64,000 nucleotides of DNA from positions 1-64,000 of the forward strand of contig DASTZZ010000095.1 of NCBI GenBank assembly GCA_035764005.1. The letters run 5' to 3'. Position 1 is the first letter of the stretch. Each line of letters begins with the position of its first letter. The translations under genes were made by a program, and so were the position numbers. The notes beneath the pieces are model-generated. The model saw only the letters and a program-made list of their open reading frames with translations. It ran no database searches and was not told the DNA's origin. Source of the DNA: Terriglobales bacterium (GTDB lineage Bacteria; Acidobacteriota; Terriglobia; Terriglobales; Acidobacteriaceae). Shown piece by piece: positions 1 through 10,357 of this stretch.

Positions 1-85
1 CAATGTCGTTGTGTTTGGCCAGATAGCGACGGATACCGCGCCGGGCGATCGGTTCGTCATCGACGATGAGGACTCGCGTCTTCAT
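1..85 (-). CDS. Response regulator, LytTR-type (partial, N-terminus only)
   Basis: Only the first 28 codons are inside the window. The peptide begins MKTRVLIVDDEPIARRGIRR, a receiver-domain N-terminus with the acidic pair (VDDE) that binds the metal near the phospho-acceptor Asp. It starts inside the last codons of the upstream sensor kinase (29 bp overlap), so the two are translationally coupled. LytS-like kinases are normally paired with LytTR-domain regulators, so a LytTR output domain is expected beyond the left edge. The receiver fold is seen; the LytTR assignment is inferred from the partner. Confidence 0.85.
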   Translation of the reverse strand, partial: MKTRVLIVDDEPIARRGIRRYLAKHNDI

Positions 86-1163
86 GCGAACTCCGCAGTG
101 GAATGGTGATGATGGCCTCACAGCCTCGACCGTCGCCCCTGATAAGTTCCAGCGACGACTCCTCCCCGTACAGCTGTTTCAACCGTGACTGGACATTGTT
201 GAGTCCGACGCCGAATCGCAGACGCGATCCCGGTGCCGGACCAGGGCCATCATCGCGGACGCGGAGCGAAACTCTGCCATTGTTGCGTTGCGCAGCGATC
301 TCTAGCCGGCCCGCGGCGGAATCGACGCTGAAGCCGTGCTTAATGGCATTCTCAACCAGAGGCTGAAGCGCCAGGCTCGGTACATAGATTCCGAGAAGGT
401 CAGTCGGTACGTCGATGTCCACTTTCAACCGATCATGAAAGCGTGTCTGTTCGATCTCCAGATATTTGCCGACAAACTCGAGCTCGCTCTGCAAGGTGAT
501 CTCGTTCTCGCGCCGTTCGAGGGCAAGACGCAGCAAGTCGCCCAGGCTGACCAGCAGATGGCTCGCAGCCTCGACGTCTTCCTGCATCAGCTGTCCAATG
601 GTGTGGAGACTGTTGAACAAAAAGTGCGGATGTAACTGGCTCTTAAGGTTCTCAAGTTCGGCATGGGAGAGCTGCATCTCCAGTTGCGCCGCTCGAGTCT
701 GACGCTCCATAGCAGCCTGATAAAAGTGGAACGACTGATACAGCCCCACAACTAACCAGTATGTAAGCACGCCAGTGAAGCTCATCGACAGAACACTGGC
801 TGTGAACGTCGGGGGAAGGGGCGGCGCACCAGGATCGGTTATGCGAAGAAGTAACCGCAGAAGTCCATGGCTCAGAAAATACGCGGTGACCGATCCCAGG
901 GGAGCCATCATTAGCGACGTGACCGTATGGATCGCTATGTGAGGTACAAACCTCGGCCCCGTCAATGGCAACCGTTTTGCCAGAGCAATCACGAGCGGTG
1001 TGCACGCCGCCCATACATTCCAGTAGACGAGTTCGATCGCACCCACGATCACCCAGCTGACGTGCCCACCGCGAACCTTCGCAACCACGATCCCCTGCAC
1101 CGTAAACAACAGTCCTACGATCGTCCACGCACACAGGATCAAAATCCATCTCGTCCGTCCCAT
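57..1163 (-). CDS. LytS/YehU-like membrane sensor histidine kinase
   Basis: Sensor kinase of the His_kinase (PF06580) type, which autophosphorylates and passes phosphate to the overlapping response regulator. Four hydrophobic segments lie in the first ~145 residues (around 3-28, 37-60, 75-105 and 122-145). A short coiled linker leads to the phospho-acceptor box LHPHFLFNSLH (His near 178-180), then the N-box (LVENAIKHG), an ATP-binding DDGPGP and a G-box GVGLNNVQSRL. No periplasmic sensor domain is visible, so the ligand is unknown and may be sensed in the membrane. The ATG giving MGRTRWIL is chosen. An in-frame TTG 11 codons upstream (1196) is possible but lies in a repeat containing TTGACA-like boxes. 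Confidence 0.9.
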   Translation of the reverse strand: MGRTRWILILCAWTIVGLLFTVQGIVVAKVRGGHVSWVIVGAIELVYWNVWAACTPLVIALAKRLPLTGPRFVPHIAIHTVTSLMMAPLGSVTAYFLSHGLLRLLLRITDPGAPPLPPTFTASVLSMSFTGVLTYWLVVGLYQSFHFYQAAMERQTRAAQLEMQLSHAELENLKSQLHPHFLFNSLHTIGQLMQEDVEAASHLLVSLGDLLRLALERRENEITLQSELEFVGKYLEIEQTRFHDRLKVDIDVPTDLLGIYVPSLALQPLVENAIKHGFSVDSAAGRLEIAAQRNNGRVSLRVRDDGPGPAPGSRLRFGVGLNNVQSRLKQLYGEESSLELIRGDGRGCEAIITIPLRSSHEDASPHRR

Positions 1164-1190
1164 ATTTGCTGTGGCCTGCAGCACTGGATG

Positions 1191-1219
1191 TGTCAACCCT
1201 TCGGGTGTGTCAACCCTTC
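1191..1219. repeat. Two direct copies of TGTCAACCCTTC upstream of the kinase gene
   Basis: Two identical 12-bp copies are spaced 17 bp apart, just upstream of the preferred kinase start. On the kinase strand each reads GAAGGGTTGACA and so contains a perfect -35-like TTGACA. No -10 box sits at the right distance from either. Paired direct repeats suit a dimeric regulator, but the sequence does not match the published LytTR consensus well. Confidence 0.4.
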
Positions 1220-1369
1220 CGGCAAGGATTGTAGCGGAACCCTCGAAGAGGACATCACTGAGGACAGACCGCTTATCTCACTTCGGACACCGCACATCAC
1301 TTTTCCTGCAAACAGTGGTTCTGCGCTCCATATCCTTCAGCGAGAGGAGCATCGCTAGAGGAGTTTCAC

Positions 1370-1888
1370 ATGAAGAAGATTTTGATTCAGCACGGAATTT
1401 GCACGCTTCTGGTCGCTCTGATGGTGCCGTTGGCGCAGGCGCAGCCGGCAGGAATGCAGGCCGCCTTCGGGAAAGATGCCGGAACTCTTTCCGACAAATT
1501 CACCGCACTCGCGCGCGTTATGTCGGGCAAGTATGACTGGAAGCCCGCCCAGGGCGTTCGTTCCGTCGGCGACGTGTTCAACCTGATTGTGAGGGAGAAC
1601 AGCATGCTCGTCGGCGTGCTCTCGGGCACACCGAATCCGGGGGCAAAGGCCGCGCCGATCACCGATCCGGAAAAATTGCAGGAAGCTCTGAAAGCTTCAT
1701 ACGCCAGTCTGCAAAAACTGATCACGGCACTCTCCGACAATGACCTGCAGGCGTCGGTGAAACTGTTCGGAAGAGACATGACGTTGCAGGCCGTGCTGAC
1801 TCTGATTCTCGATGATCAACACGAACATCTGGGGCAGTCGATCGCGTACGCGCGCAGCAACGGCGTGGTTCCGCCCTGGTCTAAGTAG
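1370..1888 (+). CDS. Secreted DinB-like four-helix protein
   Basis: A protein of 172 residues with a signal peptide (about residues 1-24, ending AQAQ). The mature part follows the DinB_2 pattern: YDWKPAQGVRSVGDVFNLI in the first helix pair and DDQHEHLGQSIAYARSNGVVPPWS at the end. DinB/YfiT-like proteins are metal-binding four-helix bundles, some acting as thiol-dependent enzymes. Here the His usually found in the second helix is not obvious, although DQHEHLGQ keeps two histidines. A strong Shine-Dalgarno (AGAGGAG) lies 7 bases before the ATG. The permease gene follows 58 bp downstream on the same strand. Export of a DinB-like fold is common in Acidobacteriota; its substrate is unknown. Confidence 0.75.
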   Translation: MKKILIQHGICTLLVALMVPLAQAQPAGMQAAFGKDAGTLSDKFTALARVMSGKYDWKPAQGVRSVGDVFNLIVRENSMLVGVLSGTPNPGAKAAPITDPEKLQEALKASYASLQKLITALSDNDLQASVKLFGRDMTLQAVLTLILDDQHEHLGQSIAYARSNGVVPPWSK

Positions 1889-1946
1889 GAGCTACAAACT
1901 GATAACTAATAAGAGTGCCGTGTATTGACCTTAGAAGAGATTCTTC

Positions 1947-4451
1947 ATGGGAACTTTACTTCAAGATATTCGCTATGGCTGGCGCATGCTGGTCAAGAAG
2001 CCCACGTTCACGATCGTAGCTCTCCTGACACTGGCTCTGGGCGTGGGAGCCAACACCGCCATTTTCAGCATCGTGAACGCCGTATTGCTGCGTTCTCTGC
2101 CGTACCCCGACCCGGACCGTCTAGTGAGGATCTACTTTAACAACCCAGGGGTAGGGTTGCGGGGCGTGCGGTTTTCCGTGCCGGAATTCGACGATCTCAG
2201 AGCGCAGACCGATGTGTTCGAAGATGTGAGTGCCATCGTTGCGGGCCCCACAAACTTGACCGGTGTCAAACATCCCGAACATTTGGCAATGGTCGAGGTT
2301 TCTACTAACTACTTTTCTATGCTCGGCGCCACTCCCGAACTAGGACGTTTAATTGATCACCGGGACTACGCGCTCGGTTTTGCGCCTGTGGTTGTGATCA
2401 GCGATGCCTTGTGGCGCCGATCTTATGGGGCTGATCCCGGCGTCCTCGGTCGGAGCCTTCGCCTCGACAACGATCTATATACGATTGTAGGTGTAGTTTC
2501 TCCCGGATTTCGCCACCCGGGGCCGACTATTCCAGCCGTGGAGGTGTGGATTACCTGCGGATTCAGTGCCGATCCGTACCCGGCGCCGGCGCGTGGGCTG
2601 CGCGTACTACCAGGGGCAATCGGTCGTCTCAAGCCGGGCCTCAGCATAGCGCAAGCTCAGGCACGGCTTGATACCTTGACTGCTAATTTGCGTCGCGAAT
2701 TTGCGAATGATTACCCTCCGCAAGCCAAATGGGCGATTGAGATTGAGCCGTTGCAGCAATCGTTGGTGGGTAAGGTTCGACCGATGCTGGTCGTGTTAAT
2801 GGCTGCCGTAGTCCTAATCGTTTTCGTGGTGTCTCTAAACATTTCCAGTCTGCTTCTGGCGCGCGCGTCGGGCCGACAGCAGGAGATGGCAGTACGCGCG
2901 GCGCTGGGAGCGAGCGGGAGCCGAATGATTCGGCAGATGCTCACCGAATCGCTGTTGCTGGCTTTCATCGGCGGAATCGCAGGACTCGCGACGGCGGCGA
3001 TTACGCTGAAAGTCGTCTTGCGATTTGTGCCGGCGAATCTTCCGCGGCTGGGCGAAGTAAACATTGATTGGCGGGTGCTGGGGTTTGCGTTACTGATTTC
3101 GCTCGCGACCGGACTACTGTTTGGGCTGGCTCCCGCGATTCAGTCCTCGAAGGCGGGACTGGCGAGCACGATGCGCGAGGGCTCGCGCGGCTCGGGCTAC
3201 AGTGCGAAGGCTGGGCGCATGCGCGATGCGCTGATGGTGTCGCAGCTTGCCTTTGCGCTAGTGCTGATGGTCGGCGCGGGGCTCTTATTGCAAACGCTGC
3301 GCGATTTGTTGCGGCAAAATCCGGGTTTCAACCCATCGCAAGTAGTGACCGCGAATATCTATCTGCCGCACCCGAATGATCCGCAGCTCGATCCATATCA
3401 CACCTTCGCGCAGCAGATTCCGTTTAATCGCGAACTGCTGCGGCGCGCAAACGCGATTCCCGGCGTGCAGTTGGCGGCGATTACGTCTAATTTGCCGGCC
3501 GCCGACGCAATTAACAGCGATGCGGCGGCCTACGGCGCCACGAACCACAACTCGCTGGACATCGAAGATCGGCCCACTGAATCCTCCGGAGATTTGAGCG
3601 CCGAAATTATCCGCATCAGCCCGGACTATTTTCGAGTGATACAAACAGCGCTGGTCGAGGGGCGCTTCTTCACCGAGGACGATGAAAACGGCAAGTTGCC
3701 CGTGGCAATCATCGACGAGGCGACGGCAAGGCGCTACTGGTGGCCGGATCATGATCCGGTGGGCGGGCGGCTGCGTATCCGGTTGCGTTTCGGGGAGAGT
3801 CGTGTGAATCCATGGAGCACCGTGGTCGGCGTGGTGAAAAATATCAAGCACGACGGGCTCGATGTCGATGGCGTGCCGCACGTCTATGTTCCGTTGAATC
3901 AATTTCTCGGGCGGTCGTTGAGTTTGGCGCTGCGAACTTCGTTGCCCACGAGCACCCTGGATGCGCAAATTCGCGGCGCGATTCAGAGCGTGGATCCGGG
4001 GCTGCCGGTATTCAACGTCACCTCAATGGATGAGGTACTGGATGCATCGCTGGCATCGCGCAGATTTTCGGCGAATTTGGTGGCGGGATTTGCAGGTGGG
4101 GCGCTCTTGCTGGCCTCGATCGGAATTTACGGTTTGCTGGCCTATATGGTTGGCCAAAGATCACGCGAGATCGGTATCCGCGTGGCCCTGGGCGCGCGAC
4201 GGAGCGACATTCTGAGGATGTTCCTGCGCAAGGGGGTCGCACTTGCCGCCGTTGGCATCGTCGCCGGATTGGTCGTTTCTGCAGCCACTGCGTCGATGAT
4301 GGCAAGTTTGCTGTATGGTGTTCGCCCGCACGATCGGCTTGTGTTTCTGGCCGTGCCACTTCTCCTGTTTGCGGTTGCAGTGCTGGCCAGTTACTTCCCG
4401 GCGAGGCGAGCCACAAAGGTAGATCCTATGTTTGCTCTTCGCGAGGCATGA
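1947..4451 (+). CDS. ADOP-type MacB/FtsX permease
   Basis: An 834-residue permease without its own ATPase. The N-terminus (LLQDIRYGWRMLVKKPTFT, then LALGVGANTAIFSIVNAVLL) is the hallmark of the acidobacterial duplicated orphan permease family. Order: TM1 about 20-44, a MacB-type periplasmic domain 45-275, an FtsX domain with TMs near 279-305, 334-356 and 375-398, another TM near 425-447, a second periplasmic domain 450-700, and a second FtsX domain with TMs near 707-733, 763-790 and 797-820. FtsX motifs such as MAVRAALGAS and IGIRVALGARRSDI are present in both halves. Homologues act in mechanotransmission or efflux. No ABC ATPase or membrane-fusion gene is nearby, so the substrate is unknown. 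Confidence 0.93.
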   Translation: MGTLLQDIRYGWRMLVKKPTFTIVALLTLALGVGANTAIFSIVNAVLLRSLPYPDPDRLVRIYFNNPGVGLRGVRFSVPEFDDLRAQTDVFEDVSAIVAGPTNLTGVKHPEHLAMVEVSTNYFSMLGATPELGRLIDHRDYALGFAPVVVISDALWRRSYGADPGVLGRSLRLDNDLYTIVGVVSPGFRHPGPTIPAVEVWITCGFSADPYPAPARGLRVLPGAIGRLKPGLSIAQAQARLDTLTANLRREFANDYPPQAKWAIEIEPLQQSLVGKVRPMLVVLMAAVVLIVFVVSLNISSLLLARASGRQQEMAVRAALGASGSRMIRQMLTESLLLAFIGGIAGLATAAITLKVVLRFVPANLPRLGEVNIDWRVLGFALLISLATGLLFGLAPAIQSSKAGLASTMREGSRGSGYSAKAGRMRDALMVSQLAFALVLMVGAGLLLQTLRDLLRQNPGFNPSQVVTANIYLPHPNDPQLDPYHTFAQQIPFNRELLRRANAIPGVQLAAITSNLPAADAINSDAAAYGATNHNSLDIEDRPTESSGDLSAEIIRISPDYFRVIQTALVEGRFFTEDDENGKLPVAIIDEATARRYWWPDHDPVGGRLRIRLRFGESRVNPWSTVVGVVKNIKHDGLDVDGVPHVYVPLNQFLGRSLSLALRTSLPTSTLDAQIRGAIQSVDPGLPVFNVTSMDEVLDASLASRRFSANLVAGFAGGALLLASIGIYGLLAYMVGQRSREIGIRVALGARRSDILRMFLRKGVALAAVGIVAGLVVSAATASMMASLLYGVRPHDRLVFLAVPLLLFAVAVLASYFPARRATKVDPMFALREA

Positions 4452-4722
4452 ACTTATCGAGTTCAGACTGAATACTTTGGGGCCTGATCTCTGCAAGAAC
4501 CGGAGTAACCCCCATCACGCGACGTTAACAAGACGAAAGCCGAGGTGGTGAACTCAATGGTTTCAGCGATTTCCCAATCGTTTTCGCGAGCACAAATAGG
4601 CAGATTTAGACACTGTTGTTGCGAACTTGGTACAAAGTGTTTTGGGCAGCGGGCTCTCAAGGCCGGGTCCCAAAATAGACCGCCATTAACTGCTGACCTG
4701 CTTGGCGAAAGATGAGGCTGAA

Positions 4723-5052
4723 TCATCGCGTCTTTGATTGATCGAAAAGTTCTTTCGCAAGCATGACGGCGGTGATGGCGTTAGGCCAGCCGGAGTAGAA
4801 GGCCAAATGAGTGATAGCTTCGATCAGCTCTTCCTTCTTAACTCCATTCTCCACCGCTTTCCCAAGATGGAACCGCAATTGGTCGGGTCGATTTAAGGCG
4901 ATGAGTGCCGCGACCGTGATGAGACTGCGGTCGCGCTTCGACAACTCCTTGCGCTCCCAGACATCGTCGAACAGCACTCTGTCCGTCAGTTCGACCAGCT
5001 TCGGAGAAAAATCGCCGATCAACTTCTTAGCTCCATCCGAAGGTTTTGGCAT
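4723..5052 (-). CDS. Carboxymuconolactone decarboxylase (CMD) family protein
   Basis: A small helical protein (109 aa) of the CMD family: VWERKELSKRDRSLITVAALIALN, then HLGKAVENGVKKEELIEAITHLAFYSGWPNA. These match the classic gamma-carboxymuconolactone decarboxylase signature. The CxxC pair of the AhpD peroxidase branch is absent, so a decarboxylase/isomerase-like or unknown role is more likely than peroxidase. It is the last gene of the six-gene operon, 13 bp after the tautomerase. CMD proteins often sit with cupins, tautomerases and oxidoreductases in such clusters; the real substrate is unknown. Confidence 0.88.
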   Translation of the reverse strand: MPKPSDGAKKLIGDFSPKLVELTDRVLFDDVWERKELSKRDRSLITVAALIALNRPDQLRFHLGKAVENGVKKEELIEAITHLAFYSGWPNAITAVMLAKELFDQSKTR

Positions 5053-5065
5053 TTTGTGGTTCTCC

Positions 5066-5302
5066 TTAATTAGAGATCGTTCGGGTCATATCCCGGTTTT
5101 TGTAAATGTTGTCCCAGTTGTTCTGAATGTCTGGCTTGTACACCTTTTCCAGCCAATCCCTGGATTTCACCTCATCGAATGCCACGGAAACAGATTCTCC
5201 ATAGTGGAGAATCTCCATGACATTCTTTGTGATTGCCTCAGCAAGACGGGTCTTCTGCTGCTCCGATTTTCCCGGCCACAACTTCGCGATTACATGCGGC
5301 AT
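5066..5302 (-). CDS. 4-oxalocrotonate tautomerase-like protein
   Basis: A 78-residue tautomerase-superfamily protein. The ATG chosen places Pro directly after Met ([11 protein letters not shown]), and Pro at position 2 is the catalytic base of this superfamily once Met is removed; a longer reading frame would bury it. The remainder ([39 protein letters not shown]) follows the beta-alpha-beta unit. It lies 7 bp after the cupin gene and 13 bp before the CMD gene. Such enzymes interconvert keto and enol forms or act on electrophilic unsaturated acids. The substrate is not evident. Confidence 0.9.
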   Translation of the reverse strand: MPHVIAKLWPGKSEQQKTRLAEAITKNVMEILHYGESVSVAFDEVKSRDWLEKVYKPDIQNNWDNIYKNRDMTRTISN

Positions 5303-5309
5303 TGCTTCC

Positions 5310-5711
5310 TCACACTGATTTCCGATACTGCTCGTCGGTAACTTTTTCCAGCCAGTCAACGGTCTTTCCGTTGAGACTTTCCTGGACCGCGATGTGAGTC
5401 ATGGCGGTTCTCGGTGTTGCTCCGTGCCAATGCTTTTCGCCGGGAGCGAACCAGACCACATCACCGGGCCGAATCTCTTCGATCGGTCCACCTTCGCGTT
5501 GTGCGCACCCGCAGCCGGAGGTCACGATCAATGTTTGTCCCAGTGGATGCGTATGCCATGCAGTGCGCGCGCCCGGCTCGAAGGTGACGTGCGCGCCGCT
5601 GACGCGTGCCGGCTCAGGCGCCTGAAATAACGGGTCGACACGCACCGTTCCAGTGAACCAATCTGTGGGACCTTTGCCCGAGGCTTGCAAACCAACTCTC
5701 CTTATTTCCAT
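5310..5711 (-). CDS. Cupin-domain protein
   Basis: A single-domain cupin (133 aa). Cupin motif 1 is seen as [20 protein letters not shown] and motif 2 as [17 protein letters not shown], supplying several histidines for a metal. This is the small cupin type that travels with CMD-family proteins, where it is thought to be a metal-dependent enzyme or binding protein acting on small oxo-acids. The C-terminus ([12 protein letters not shown]) resembles the DWLEKVY segment of the tautomerase encoded next, which is typical of both families rather than evidence of fusion. Third from last in the operon. Confidence 0.9.
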   Translation of the reverse strand: MEIRRVGLQASGKGPTDWFTGTVRVDPLFQAPEPARVSGAHVTFEPGARTAWHTHPLGQTLIVTSGCGCAQREGGPIEEIRPGDVVWFAPGEKHWHGATPRTAMTHIAVQESLNGKTVDWLEKVTDEQYRKSV

Positions 5712-5739
5712 TTCGGTATTTCCTTCATTGTCGAATCGA

Positions 5740-6123
5740 TCACGCGGCTGCCTTGAGTGGAATAACCTTCACCGTCGCCGACCGGGCACCTTCGCCAATC
5801 ATCGGTTTCAAATAGGGACTGCCCTTATATTTCGCGCGATAAGCATGATCGATGCGGTTATTGATTTCGCCGTTAACCGGCTCGAAGCTGACTTCCTTCG
5901 TCATGCCTGCAGCATTGATCCGGCCGGCCTTCTGCTGCATGGCGGCTTTGTACCAGCGCGAGTTCCGGCCGTTATACGCGCGAACATAGAGGTCGTTATC
6001 AACCACAACCGACCAGATCCACGTCGGCGTGCCGTATGTCTTTCCGCCCTCGCGGAATGGCGAGATGTGCAGATCGTCGTTGTCCGCGATCCTCTGCAGT
6101 TCTTTTTTTAACCAAGTGCTCAT
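5740..6123 (-). CDS. DUF2255 family protein
   Basis: A protein of 127 residues matching DUF2255: [26 protein letters not shown], then [25 protein letters not shown]. Proteins of this type resemble flavin-reductase or nitroreductase-like split-barrel folds, but no function has been shown. It sits between the alcohol dehydrogenase (11 bp upstream) and the cupin (28 bp downstream), so it is co-transcribed with redox enzymes. No signal peptide or membrane segment. Confidence 0.8.
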   Translation of the reverse strand: MSTWLKKELQRIADNDDLHISPFREGGKTYGTPTWIWSVVVDNDLYVRAYNGRNSRWYKAAMQQKAGRINAAGMTKEVSFEPVNGEINNRIDHAYRAKYKGSPYLKPMIGEGARSATVKVIPLKAAA

Positions 6124-6134
6124 TCTTGCCTTCC

Positions 6135-7163
6135 TTACTTCGTGCCGTTTGGATGTAGAAGCGTCTTGATTGCGCGACGCTCGTCCATTGCGCGGTAGCC
6201 TTCCGCAACCTGATCGAGCGGCAGCGTGAGATCGAATACTCTGCCCGGGTTGATTTTCCCTCCGAGCACGAGGTTAATCAGGTTCGGCAGATAACGCCGT
6301 ACCGGAGCCGGGCCGCCATGGAGTCGAACGAGCGTGAAGAACACCTGCTGCAAGTCGAGGTTTGCTTCGTGCGGCACTCCAACGTAGCCAACCGAGCCAC
6401 CCGGCCGCGTGGAGCGTATCGCCTGCATCATCGAATCCAAAGTGCCGACGCATTCGAGCACCGAGTCCGCGCCGACGCCTTTTGTCATTTCCTTGATCCG
6501 AGCGACGCCTTCATCGCCGCGTTCACTCACGATGTCCGTCGCGCCGAACTCTCTTGCGAGTTTTTGCCGCGATGCATGACGGCTCATCGCGATGATCCGC
6601 TCCGCTCCCATTTGCTTCGCCGAAAGCACCCCCAACAAGCCCACAGCTCCATCGCCTACAACGACCACGGTTGAGCCGGGTTTAACATTCGCCGCGTCCG
6701 CCGCGAACCAGCCGGTTCCGAGCACATCAGAGACAGCGAGGAGACTGGGAAGAAGATCGCCCGATGGGATGTCGGGCGTGGCAACAAGCGTGCCATCAGC
6801 AAACGGCACTCGCGCATATGGCGCCTGCGCTCCACTCATAAATTCCAGGTTCTGGCATCCGGATTGATAGCCGGCCCGGCAATTGGGACACGTGTTGTCG
6901 GATATACAAAACGATCCCACGACGAACTGGCCTTTCTTCACCGTCTTGACCGCGCTGCCAACCTCTTCGACGATCCCGCAATACTCGTGCCCCATCGGGG
7001 TAGGCTGCTCGATCTTCTGAATGCCCCGATACGGCCATAGGTCGGAGCCGCACACGCACGTGACAGAGAGTCTTATGATTGCGTCCGTTGGTTTGAGGAT
7101 CTTCGGTTCGTCTCGTTCTTCGAAGCGAACGTCGCGCGGTCCGTATAAAACTGCTCCTTGCAT
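6135..7163 (-). CDS. Zinc-dependent alcohol dehydrogenase family protein
   Basis: Medium-chain NAD(P)-dependent dehydrogenase (342 aa). Catalytic zinc ligands are C38 (CVCGSD) and H59-E60 (MGHEYCG). Structural zinc cysteines are C86, C92, C95 and C103 (FCISDNTCPNCRAGYQSGC). A Rossmann motif VVGDGAVGLLGV lies near 166-178. Closest in pattern to the formaldehyde dehydrogenase/threonine dehydrogenase-like subgroup, but the substrate cannot be read from sequence. Second gene of the operon, 21 bp after the aldo/keto reductase. Confidence 0.93.
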   Translation of the reverse strand: MQGAVLYGPRDVRFEERDEPKILKPTDAIIRLSVTCVCGSDLWPYRGIQKIEQPTPMGHEYCGIVEEVGSAVKTVKKGQFVVGSFCISDNTCPNCRAGYQSGCQNLEFMSGAQAPYARVPFADGTLVATPDIPSGDLLPSLLAVSDVLGTGWFAADAANVKPGSTVVVVGDGAVGLLGVLSAKQMGAERIIAMSRHASRQKLAREFGATDIVSERGDEGVARIKEMTKGVGADSVLECVGTLDSMMQAIRSTRPGGSVGYVGVPHEANLDLQQVFFTLVRLHGGPAPVRRYLPNLINLVLGGKINPGRVFDLTLPLDQVAEGYRAMDERRAIKTLLHPNGTK

Positions 7164-7184
7164 TCTTTCTCCTCGTTCTGCAAC

Positions 7185-8419
<1,235 letters not shown>

Positions 8420-9388
8420 ATGAGGCAATCAGTTGTCAGGGCAATGAAGCGCGAATATGCGCCGAACAATACCTCTTCCGAGGTCTCTAAGTTGCGGACT
8501 GAACTGGCGCGAAGGATTGCTGCTCATGCTCCCGCTGAAGGCGAACACTCAACGTCAATACCGGGCCTCACGCTGTATCGACGAACTACGACAACGGCGT
8601 GCTATCCGGCGACCTACGAGCCCAGTTTTACCGTCTTCGTTCAAGGCAAGAAACGTATAACGCTCGGCGGTACCACGTACCTCTGCGATGGATCGACGTT
8701 CCTGATCAGCTCGCTTGATCTTCTCGTGGTGAGCCAGATCGTAGAAGCAAGTGAAGAGGAGCCGCTGCTTTGCATGCTGCTCAAGCTCGACATGGCGGGA
8801 GTCAGAGAAATTTTGAATCACGCGGAGTTTCAAACCGGGAACGGGTTAGCTAACGCTCGCGGCATTGCAATCGGCAAGACAACGACCGCTCTGCTGAAAC
8901 CGTGTTCTCGGCTTTTAGATTTACTCGATGCTCCCGAAGACATCCCATTCCTCAGCAGCTTGATCCAGCGCGAAATCATGTATCGGCTGCTTCGAGGACC
9001 ACAGGGCGCACGTTTGCGCGCGATCGCCACATTGGGGGACCAGAGCCACAGAACAGCCAAGGCGATTGCGTGGCTCAGAGCCAATTTCTCGAAACCTCTG
9101 CGTGTAGAAGAACTCGCTGACGTTGCACGAATGGGCATGTCAACGCTGCATCATCATTTCCGGGCGTTGACGGCCATGAGCCCGCTTCAGTACCAAAAGC
9201 AGCTTCGGTTAATTGCAGCGCGAGAACGAATGCTTATCGAGGGAGTGGATGCGGCGAGTGCGGCTTTCGAAGTCGGTTATGAAAGCCCCAGCCAATTCAG
9301 CCGCGAGTACAAACGGTTCTTCGGTCAACCACCGGTGCGCGACATCAAAGCCCGTCGCTCCCCGCAATCTACGGCACTTCCGCACTGA
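8420..9388 (+). CDS. AraC-family transcriptional regulator
   Basis: A 322-residue regulator. Residues about 45-200 match the AraC N-terminal ligand-binding domain of PF06719 (SIPGLTLYRRTTTTACYPATYEPSF, FVQGKKRITLGGTTYLCDGSTFLI). The C-terminal ~100 residues carry two helix-turn-helix units (LRVEELADVARMGMSTLHHHFR and AAFEVGYESPSQFSREYKRFFG). Regulators of this subtype commonly lie beside aldo/keto reductase and alcohol dehydrogenase genes. Its divergent position suggests control of the adjacent operon. An ATG 8 codons later (8444) is an alternative start. Confidence 0.93.
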   Translation: MRQSVVRAMKREYAPNNTSSEVSKLRTELARRIAAHAPAEGEHSTSIPGLTLYRRTTTTACYPATYEPSFTVFVQGKKRITLGGTTYLCDGSTFLISSLDLLVVSQIVEASEEEPLLCMLLKLDMAGVREILNHAEFQTGNGLANARGIAIGKTTTALLKPCSRLLDLLDAPEDIPFLSSLIQREIMYRLLRGPQGARLRAIATLGDQSHRTAKAIAWLRANFSKPLRVEELADVARMGMSTLHHHFRALTAMSPLQYQKQLRLIAARERMLIEGVDAASAAFEVGYESPSQFSREYKRFFGQPPVRDIKARRSPQSTALPH

Positions 9389-9587
9389 GGCTCGATCGCC
9401 GCGCAGAGGCTGAGTCCCTTGAATGTGACCAGTGAACCTTAAACCTTTGATGAATAGATCAAAGCTGCGTCGGCTGAAACTGACCTGAATTCCAGAGGAG
9501 ATCCGCGAGCGACAGCGGCAAACCTCGTAACAATTTTTGACTACATCTGCCGATGGCAGGTACACCATCGCTGAAAACAAAGGAGTC

Positions 9588-9685
9588 GGTGAGCGCGGGA
9601 GGAATCGAATCCGCAACAAAATGCAGTTTCAACACCATGCAGGGCTACGGATGACACTCAAGGCCATGAAAGTCAACTCAAGCCA
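9588..9685. repeat. Repeat copy A: tRNA-Lys 3'-end-like repeat (candidate att scar)
   Basis: A 98-bp segment about 87% identical (13 mismatches, no gaps by eye) to the copy at 10722-10819. Its first 22 bases differ at one position from the 3' end of the tRNA-Lys gene at 16272-16347 (T-arm plus acceptor), in the same orientation. The rest of the tRNA is absent. It lies in the 363-bp gap after the AraC gene; the rest of that gap has only a small hairpin (9445-9464, arms CTTTGAT/ATCAAAG). Interpreted as an old attachment-site scar. Confidence 0.65.
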
Positions 9686-9751
9686 AAGCCCTCACCACTT
9701 CCTTCGACTCGCCCGATTACAAACAGGTAGTCATCCTGCAAGACATGTTCT

Positions 9752-10357
9752 TCACTTAGACAATTCCAGTCGATCAAGAAATTCTTGCAGCGCCACATAA
9801 TGAGGATTCTCGCGCACAACATTGCGCCGGATAGTGATGGGATGCGTTTCCAACGCGCCGTTCAGAATCACGCGCCCGGACAGCGACCGAACGTCGTACA
9901 TACAAACAATGACACAGGGGAACTGGCGGGCAGCATCTGTTACTTTCGCCTCGAATTTCAGAATCTCCGCTTCTTCCGGCCAGTTCGGTCGGCCCCAGCC
10001 AATATTTCCAAGCAAACGTATCAGCTTCGTGCCCTGGGAAATCCTCTGCTGAAAGTGGCTTCCTATTCTTGAAAGAATCACATCGCTGTTCTTGTCCCCC
10101 GCAAGAGTGATCAGCCGGCCCGATTTCGTAGCGTACTCGACATTCACTCCTTCTTTCTTCAGAACCGCTAATACTTTCTCATTTGCCTCCTCATAACCGA
10201 ATACAACCGCATCATCATTGGCGCGCAGTCCAGTAGAGAGGAAGCGGACACCACGGCTGAACTCTTCTTCCGACTCCCAAAAATACGCGATGTGATCGCA
10301 TCGTGAGCACAACGCGTCACTGATACCGAGGGGAATTTCTTTTACGCGTAAATTCAT
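9752..10357 (-). CDS. MEDS (DcmR-type sensory) domain protein
   Basis: About 201 residues forming one MEDS domain (methanogen/methylotroph DcmR sensory domain, PF14417): HIAYFWESEEEFSRGVRFLSTG near the N-terminus, GTKLIRLLGNIGWGRPNWP in the middle, and FPCVIVCMYDVRSLSGRVIL followed by a conserved HPITIRRNVVRENPHY end. The domain is RecA/KaiC-like in fold, usually a sensor attached to histidine kinases or HTH modules. Here it stands alone with no output domain. The ATG giving MNLRVKEIP is preferred; the frame is open 33 codons further upstream (10456). It lies between repeat copies A and B, so may be cargo of a past insertion. Confidence 0.8.
   Translation of the reverse strand: MNLRVKEIPLGISDALCSRCDHIAYFWESEEEFSRGVRFLSTGLRANDDAVVFGYEEANEKVLAVLKKEGVNVEYATKSGRLITLAGDKNSDVILSRIGSHFQQRISQGTKLIRLLGNIGWGRPNWPEEAEILKFEAKVTDAARQFPCVIVCMYDVRSLSGRVILNGALETHPITIRRNVVRENPHYVALQEFLDRLELSK

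Noticed and set aside
1191-1219. TTGACA boxes as a promoter for the kinase gene
   Set aside because: No -10 hexamer lies 16-18 bp downstream of either; kept only as a direct repeat.
5310-5711. Cupin and tautomerase as a split fusion because both contain DWLEKV
   Set aside because: Each is full length with its own start and family ending; the shared hexapeptide is usual in both families.
9588-9685. A complete tRNA gene at copy A or B
   Set aside because: Only the T-arm and acceptor 3' half are present; no anticodon arm, D-arm or acceptor 5' half can be paired.
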